From an uncultured Desulfobacterium sp. (GTDB lineage: Bacteria; Desulfobacterota; Desulfobacteria; Desulfobacterales; Desulfobacteraceae), in assembly GCA_937124525.1 (NCBI GenBank), contig CAKZLA010000009.1, forward strand, positions 1 through 10,319: a DNA stretch of 10,319 nucleotides, written 5' to 3'. The first letter of the stretch is position 1; every line of letters begins with the position of its first letter. A program made the position numbers and the translations under genes. Below the pieces are notes generated by a model, which saw only the letters and a list, made by a program, of their open reading frames with translations, was not told the DNA's origin and made no database searches. Below, in pieces: positions 6,563 to 10,319 of the stretch.

Positions 6563-6791
6563 GTTAATTTATTTTTAAAGACGTCCTTATTATTCAATGC
6601 GCAATTTTTTTATGCTGACATATATGGGGAAGGGATCGGTTTGGCCCATGGGCATCATTGCCGGGAATATCCAGCTTGCATTGGTAGGAAAAACTACCAC
6701 CCATACGCCAGGACTGACCGACTTTCCCAAAATTCAGCTCCAAAAAATTGAATATCGAGCATCACCAATAATACAAATATCAGGAGAACCC
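6563..6791 (+). promoter_or_regulatory. long, foldable 5' leader of livK
   Basis: From the predicted start to the livK ATG is about 229 bases, much longer than needed. A GC-richer block at 6626-6728 can fold as a nested set of helices: GGGAA 6627-6631 with TTCCC 6724-6728; TCGGT 6636-6640 with ACCGA 6717-6721; TTGGC 6641-6645 with GCCAG 6707-6711; ATGGG 6648-6652 with CCCAT 6700-6704; and a hairpin TGGTAG 6682-6687 / CTACCA 6694-6699 with loop GAAAAA. The last 60 bases before the AGGAG are AT-rich and unpaired. It resembles no riboswitch class I can recall. Hand folding only; unproven. Confidence 0.4.
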
Positions 6792-7907
6792 ATGAAAAAA
6801 TTAGGTAAAGTACTGGCTGTATTGGCTGTATCCCTTTTTGCCCTCACCGGTGCCGCATCCGCCGGAGATACCATTAAACTCGGTGTTGCCGGTGCCCACA
6901 GTGGGGATTTGGCATCCTATGGACTTCCCTCTGTAAAGGCTGCAGAGCTGGTGGTAAAAAAAATCAATGCCCAGGGCGGTGTCCTTGGTAAACAGGTTGA
7001 ACTTTTAATTGAAGATGATGTGTGTAAACCAGAGGTTGCAGGCAACACAGCCACCAAACTGGTTTCCGACGGCGCAGAGGTTGTCATGGGCCACATCTGT
7101 AGTGGTGCCACCAAATCAGCCCTTGGCATTTACAAGGATTCCGGCATTGTCACCATGTCCCCCTCTGCCACAAGCCCCAGCCTCACCCTGAGCGGTGACT
7201 ATCCTAATTTTTTCCGGACCATTGCCCATGATGCGGCCCAGGCCCAGCTCCAGACCCAATATGCCATGGAAGTTCTCAAAATAAAAACCATTGCCGTGCT
7301 CCATGACAAGGGCGACTACGGCAAGGGACAGGCAGAACTGGCCAAGAAATACTTCACGGAAGCCGGTGCCAAGGTGGTATTGTTTGAAGGTGTCACCCCC
7401 GGGGCCGTGGACTACTCCGCCATTGTCACCAAAGTCAGGAGTAAAAAACCGGATCTGATTATCTGGGGCGGCTATCACCCAGAAGCCTCCAAGATTGTTA
7501 CACTCATGCGCAAAAAAAGAATGAAAAACCTTTTCATGGGTGGCGATGGTGTAAAAGATGACACCTTCATCAAAGTGGCTGGCAAATACTGCGAAGGCGT
7601 TTATGCCACCGGCCCCATGGATATTTCCCAAAACCCCCTGGCCATTGCTGCCAAAAAAGAACACCAGGATGCCTATGGATCTGATCCCGGTGCTTTCTTT
7701 GATAATGCCTATGCCGCAACCCTGGCGCTTCTCAATGCCATTGAAAAGGCCGGTTCCACCGATTATAATGCCGTCGTAAAGGCCCTTCAAACCGAATATG
7801 TGGACACGCCTCTGGGAAAAATCAAATTTGATGCCAACGGAGATGCCACAGGTATTGGTTTTTCCGTATATCGTGTGGAAAATGGCGCATTTGTGGAACA
7901 AAAATAA
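6792..7907 (+). CDS. livK: branched-chain amino acid ABC transporter, periplasmic binding protein
   Basis: The 371-residue product is the ligand receptor of a LIV-type transporter. It has a signal peptide, MKKLGKVLAVLAVSLFALTG then AASA, with cleavage likely after A24 to give GDTIKLGV. It matches E. coli LivK/LivJ along its length: DDVCKP and GHICSG place Cys78 and Cys103 as the usual disulfide, SPSATSPSLT (123-132) is the ligand-contact loop, and HDKGDYGKG, GGYHPEA and GGDGV follow in order. Specificity for Leu/Ile/Val is the family default; related proteins bind other amino acids or amides. The ATG at 6792 is set by AGGAG about 6 bases upstream and by the signal peptide; the frame stays open upstream to 6597 without meaning. 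First gene of the operon, behind a strong promoter and a long leader. Confidence 0.95.
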   Translation: MKKLGKVLAVLAVSLFALTGAASAGDTIKLGVAGAHSGDLASYGLPSVKAAELVVKKINAQGGVLGKQVELLIEDDVCKPEVAGNTATKLVSDGAEVVMGHICSGATKSALGIYKDSGIVTMSPSATSPSLTLSGDYPNFFRTIAHDAAQAQLQTQYAMEVLKIKTIAVLHDKGDYGKGQAELAKKYFTEAGAKVVLFEGVTPGAVDYSAIVTKVRSKKPDLIIWGGYHPEASKIVTLMRKKRMKNLFMGGDGVKDDTFIKVAGKYCEGVYATGPMDISQNPLAIAAKKEHQDAYGSDPGAFFDNAYAATLALLNAIEKAGSTDYNAVVKALQTEYVDTPLGKIKFDANGDATGIGFSVYRVENGAFVEQK

Positions 7908-7917
7908 GTCACAACGC

Positions 7918-7946
7918 CCCCTTCTGAATCACTGATTTAGAAGGGG
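7918..7946 (+). promoter_or_regulatory. strong intercistronic stem-loop after livK
   Basis: Eleven bases after the livK stop, CCCCTTCTGAATCA (7918-7931) and TGATTTAGAAGGGG (7933-7946) are inverted copies with one G-U pair, giving a stem of at least 12 pairs. No U-tract follows, so it is not a classical terminator. In ABC operons a stem in this place commonly protects the binding-protein message from 3' decay so that more binding protein than permease is made; that role is inferred here. Partial termination is the alternative. Confidence 0.6.
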
Positions 7947-8001
7947 CCTGTGAAAGCCCAAGTTGACTACATTCAGCCGAATGCGGTTAGATTACTGATG
8001 T

Positions 8002-8050
8002 GCCGATTCATTCCCCACCAAATCAAATATTTGCTGGGGGACTTCTCGGT
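8002..8050 (+). repeat. second stem-loop in the livK-livH gap
   Basis: CCCCACCAAAT (8013-8023) pairs with ATTTGCTGGGG (8029-8039) with one mismatch around the loop CAAAT. T8011-A8041 extends the stem past a T-G pair, and CCGA (8003-8006) pairs with TCGG (8046-8049) further out. No U-tract follows. It probably forms in the liv mRNA; its role is unknown. Confidence 0.5.
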
Positions 8051-8072
8051 TAAAAATTGAATCATCCAAAGG

Positions 8073-8137
8073 GGGGACGGATTATTTATTGTCTGTCCCC
8101 TCTTCTCTTGTTCACTGTCCCAGGCATTCCGGGACAG
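8073..8137. repeat. pair of REP-like GGGAC/GTCCC palindromes
   Basis: GGGGACGGA (8073-8081) pairs with TCTGTCCCC (8092-8100) with one G-U pair, and 15 bases further CTGTCCC (8115-8121) pairs perfectly with GGGACAG (8131-8137). The two palindromes share the CTGTCCC core. GGGGAC...GTCCCC palindromes in closely spaced pairs are the look of REP elements mobilised by RAYT/Y1 transposases. Copies elsewhere in the genome would be needed to prove it. No transposase is in the window. The second palindrome ends 24 bases before the livH start. Confidence 0.45.
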
Positions 8138-8161
8138 GGCAGGCAGAAAAGCAGGATTTAT

Positions 8162-9070
8162 ATGGACTTTGAATACTTTGGACAACTTTTTTTAGGCGGA
8201 CTGACCCGGGGGAGTATCTACGCCCTCATTGCCCTTGGGTATACCATGGTATATGGCATCATTGAGCTGATCAACTTTGCCCATGGTGAAATTTACATGA
8301 TCGGAGCCTTCACAGGTCTCATCATCGCAAGCGTTTTAACCATGGCAGGTTTCCCCACCCTGGCCGTGGTGATCCTGGCTGGCATGGCAGCCATCATCTA
8401 CTCCTGCGCCTACGGATTCACCATGGAAAAGATTGCCTACAAGCCATTGAGAAATGCCCCCCGGCTTTCGGCCCTGATCTCTGCCATTGGCATGTCTCTA
8501 TTTTTACAGAATTATGTCCTTTTGGCCCAGACATCGGATTTTCTTCCCTTTCCCAGCCTTATCCCGGATTTTGAATTTTGGGAACCCTATGCCCATATCC
8601 TCACCTCCCCGGAACTTGTGATTATCATCACCACGGTGATTGTAATGATACTGCTCACCATTTTGATCAAATTCACCAAAATCGGTAAAGCCATGCGGGC
8701 CACTTCCCAGGATAAAATGATGGCAGCCCTACTTGGCATCAACGTGGACAGGGTCATCTCCGTCACCTTTATCGTGGGATCTGCCACCGCCGCCATCGGG
8801 GGAATCCTCATTGCCTCCCACATTGGGCAGATCAATTTTTACATGGGATTCATCGCCGGTATAAAAGCATTTGTTGCCGCAGTACTGGGGGGAATCGGGA
8901 GTATTCCAGGTGCCGTATTAGGCGCCTTGGTCTTAGGCTGGACGGAAAGTTTTTTCACAGGGTATATCTCCAGCGACTATGAAGACGTATTTGCCTTTTT
9001 GTTTCTTGTGGTGATCCTGATTTTCAGGCCCTCGGGAATTCTTGGCAGGGCAGAAACCAAAAAGGTATAA
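8162..9070 (+). CDS. livH: branched-chain amino acid ABC transporter permease LivH
   Basis: The 302-residue inner-membrane protein is one of the two permease subunits of the LIV system. It begins FGQLFLGGLTRGSIYALIAL and continues GYTMVYGIIELINFAHGEIY, the family hallmark. It has about eight membrane segments and a cytoplasmic coupling loop KAMRATSQDKMMAALLGINV with DRVI that contacts the ATPases, followed by AAVLGGIGSIPGAVLGALVLG and the C-terminal FRPSGILG. The ATG at 8162 is set by AGGA about 5 bases before it and by the homologous N-terminus; 35 extra codons upstream are open but run through the REP-like hairpins and encode nothing typical. The 254-base gap from livK is unusually long for this operon; livM follows after 20 bases. 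Confidence 0.95.
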   Translation: MDFEYFGQLFLGGLTRGSIYALIALGYTMVYGIIELINFAHGEIYMIGAFTGLIIASVLTMAGFPTLAVVILAGMAAIIYSCAYGFTMEKIAYKPLRNAPRLSALISAIGMSLFLQNYVLLAQTSDFLPFPSLIPDFEFWEPYAHILTSPELVIIITTVIVMILLTILIKFTKIGKAMRATSQDKMMAALLGINVDRVISVTFIVGSATAAIGGILIASHIGQINFYMGFIAGIKAFVAAVLGGIGSIPGAVLGALVLGWTESFFTGYISSDYEDVFAFLFLVVILIFRPSGILGRAETKKV

Positions 9071-9090
9071 AAACATACGGATTGTGACTT

Positions 9091-10319
9091 ATGACAGCAA
9101 AAGATGAAATTAAAAAATCGTTTCTGGCCTCCATATGGTTCATGTTTCTCACCTTTCCCCTCATGGTGATCCGGGTAAACACCGTCACGGACACCGTGGA
9201 GTGGCGATGGCATAACATGGCCCTGGTGGGCATTGGGGCTTTTTTGCTCTCCATGCTCTGGCGATACCTGCTCAAACGCCAGGCCGAAGGCAGCAAAAAA
9301 GAGAAAACAGATGGCCCTGGCAAAATCCAGCAACTGTTGCAAAAAAAGGAGGTCTTCATCCCCGGTATTATCCTCATCGGATGTTTTACCCTGCTTTTCC
9401 CCCATATATTTTCCATGTATCAGACCAATATTATGATATCTGCCCTGATCTATGTCATGCTGGGCCTGGGACTGAACATTGTCATCGGCCTTGCCGGACT
9501 TCTGGACCTTGGGTATGTGGCGTTTTTTGCCGTGGGTGCTTACTCCTATGCCCTTTTAAATCTCCACTACGGCCTGGTGTTCTGGATTGCCCTGCCCCTG
9601 GGAGGCCTGTTGGCTGCCCTGTTCGGCATTTTGTTGGGCTATCCCGTGTTGCGGCTCCGGGGGGATTATCTGGCCATTGTGACATTGGGTTTTGGTGAAA
9701 TCATCCGGCTGGTACTGGAAAACTGGAACGAATTTTCCTTTGGGCCCAGCGGCATTTCCAATATCCCCAAACCCGGACTTCCGGGTATGGATCTTTCCCT
9801 GCAAGGCTCCACCATTTTTATTTTTTACATCATTGTGGCCCTGGTTATCTTTACCATCTTTGTCATCAACCGACTGGAAAACTCCAGAATTGGAAGGGCC
9901 TGGATTGCATTAAAAGATGATGAAATCGCCTGCCAGGCCATGGGCATTAACAAGGCCAAGACCAAGCTTCGGGCCTTTGCCCTGGGTGCCACCTGGGCGG
10001 GCATGGGGGGGGTTGTCTTTGCAGCCAAAACCACCTTTATCAACCCGGCAAGTTTTACCATCTGGGAATCGGTGATCATTCTTTGCACCGTGGTGTTAGG
10101 AGGTATGGGCTCCATTGCCGGTGTTATGTCCGGTGCATTGCTCCTTATCCTTCTGCCCGAGTACCTGAGGGATTTCGGACAGTTCCGAATGATCACCTTT
10201 GGTGCGGTGCTGGTATTAATGATGGTATTTCGTCCCGGCGGCATCATTGAAAATGTGAGAAAACCGATAGGGATTGATTACCTTACCTCCTTAATGAAAG
10301 CTGATGTGTTAGCCTCCTC
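9091..10319 (+). CDS. livM: branched-chain amino acid ABC transporter permease LivM, 3' end beyond the window
   Basis: The frame is open from the ATG at 9091 to the end of the window (409 codons, no stop), so it is nearly complete; E. coli LivM has about 425 residues. Residues 1-65 form the LivM-specific N-terminal extension (DUF3382 type) with two hydrophobic segments, about 11-29 and 43-60, then a charged linker (62-85). The permease core follows: GLGLNIVIGLAGLLDLGYVA, AVGAYSYALL, LRLRGDYLAIVTLGFGEIIR, the coupling loop GRAWIALKDDEIACQAMGIN (about 268-287), LGGMGSIAGVMSGALLLILL and FRPGGIIE. It would pair with LivH to form the channel. The Shine-Dalgarno is weak (GGA about 10 bases upstream). 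livG and livF are expected next. Confidence 0.93.
   Translation, partial: MTAKDEIKKSFLASIWFMFLTFPLMVIRVNTVTDTVEWRWHNMALVGIGAFLLSMLWRYLLKRQAEGSKKEKTDGPGKIQQLLQKKEVFIPGIILIGCFTLLFPHIFSMYQTNIMISALIYVMLGLGLNIVIGLAGLLDLGYVAFFAVGAYSYALLNLHYGLVFWIALPLGGLLAALFGILLGYPVLRLRGDYLAIVTLGFGEIIRLVLENWNEFSFGPSGISNIPKPGLPGMDLSLQGSTIFIFYIIVALVIFTIFVINRLENSRIGRAWIALKDDEIACQAMGINKAKTKLRAFALGATWAGMGGVVFAAKTTFINPASFTIWESVIILCTVVLGGMGSIAGVMSGALLLILLPEYLRDFGQFRMITFGAVLVLMMVFRPGGIIENVRKPIGIDYLTSLMKADVLAS

Noticed and set aside
6626..6728. Known riboswitch classes for the livK leader (c-di-GMP, TPP, cobalamin, SAM, glycine, fluoride, guanidine)
   Set aside because: I compared their conserved core sequences from memory and none is present, so only a generic structured-leader call is made.
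6597..6791. 65-codon in-frame extension or leader peptide before livK
   Set aside because: The signal peptide and AGGAG fix the livK start at 6792. The upstream ATG- or ATC-type starts lack a ribosome site, and no run of Leu, Ile or Val codons typical of attenuation peptides is present.
7116..7901. 261-codon open frame antisense to livK
   Set aside because: livK is certain on the other strand; the antisense product has no recognisable domain and no ribosome site.
8057..8161. 35-codon extension of livH
   Set aside because: It reads through the REP-like hairpins; AGGA before the ATG at 8162 and homology of the N-terminus support the shorter form.
1..10319. tRNA, rRNA, CRISPR arrays, integrases or transposases
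   Set aside because: No CCA-ended cloverleaf, no regular direct repeats with spacers and no recombinase motif was seen on either strand.

Overview
The window looks like the chromosome of a Gram-negative anaerobe of the Desulfobacterales type (sulfate-reducing, former Deltaproteobacteria). The base composition is moderate. The gene families point the same way: a NifA-type sigma-54 activator, a GAF-PAS protein with an H-box but no ATPase domain, an anti-sigma-like membrane protein with a small exported partner, and a LIV-type ABC transporter. The lineage is inferred from family resemblance only; no marker gene is present.

Layout. (1) Bases 1-1048, + strand: the 3' end of a single-pass membrane protein resembling an anti-sigma factor, a large imperfect palindrome (365-542), and a small exported protein. 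(2) 1108-1704, + strand: an XRE-cupin regulator. (3) 1814-4044, - strand: a NifA-type activator whose last codons overlap the start of a DUF554 membrane protein. (4) 4045-4232: a divergent control region with one perfect and one near-perfect FNR/CRP-family box. (5) 4233-5417, + strand: a GAF-PAS-HisKA protein without a catalytic domain, facing NAD kinase (5513-6346, - strand). (6) 6347-6791: a divergent region with two dyads, a very good sigma-70 promoter and a long, foldable 5' leader. (7) 6792 to the end, + strand: livK, livH and most of livM, a branched-chain amino acid uptake operon. Its livK-livH gap of 254 bases is filled with hairpins.

How the parts work together. LivK binds an amino acid in the periplasm and LivH/LivM form the membrane channel; the ATPases LivG and LivF are expected just beyond the window. 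The NifA-type protein would activate sigma-54 promoters elsewhere, since no nif structural gene is present. Its own transcription is plausibly under an oxygen- or redox-responsive FNR-family protein. The N-terminal genes look like the tail of an ECF sigma/anti-sigma operon.

I do not see a clearly new defence, mobile or biosynthetic system. The features most worth following are non-coding: the palindrome, the FNR boxes, the structured livK leader and the hairpin series before livH. The NifA-DUF554 translational coupling is also worth a look.
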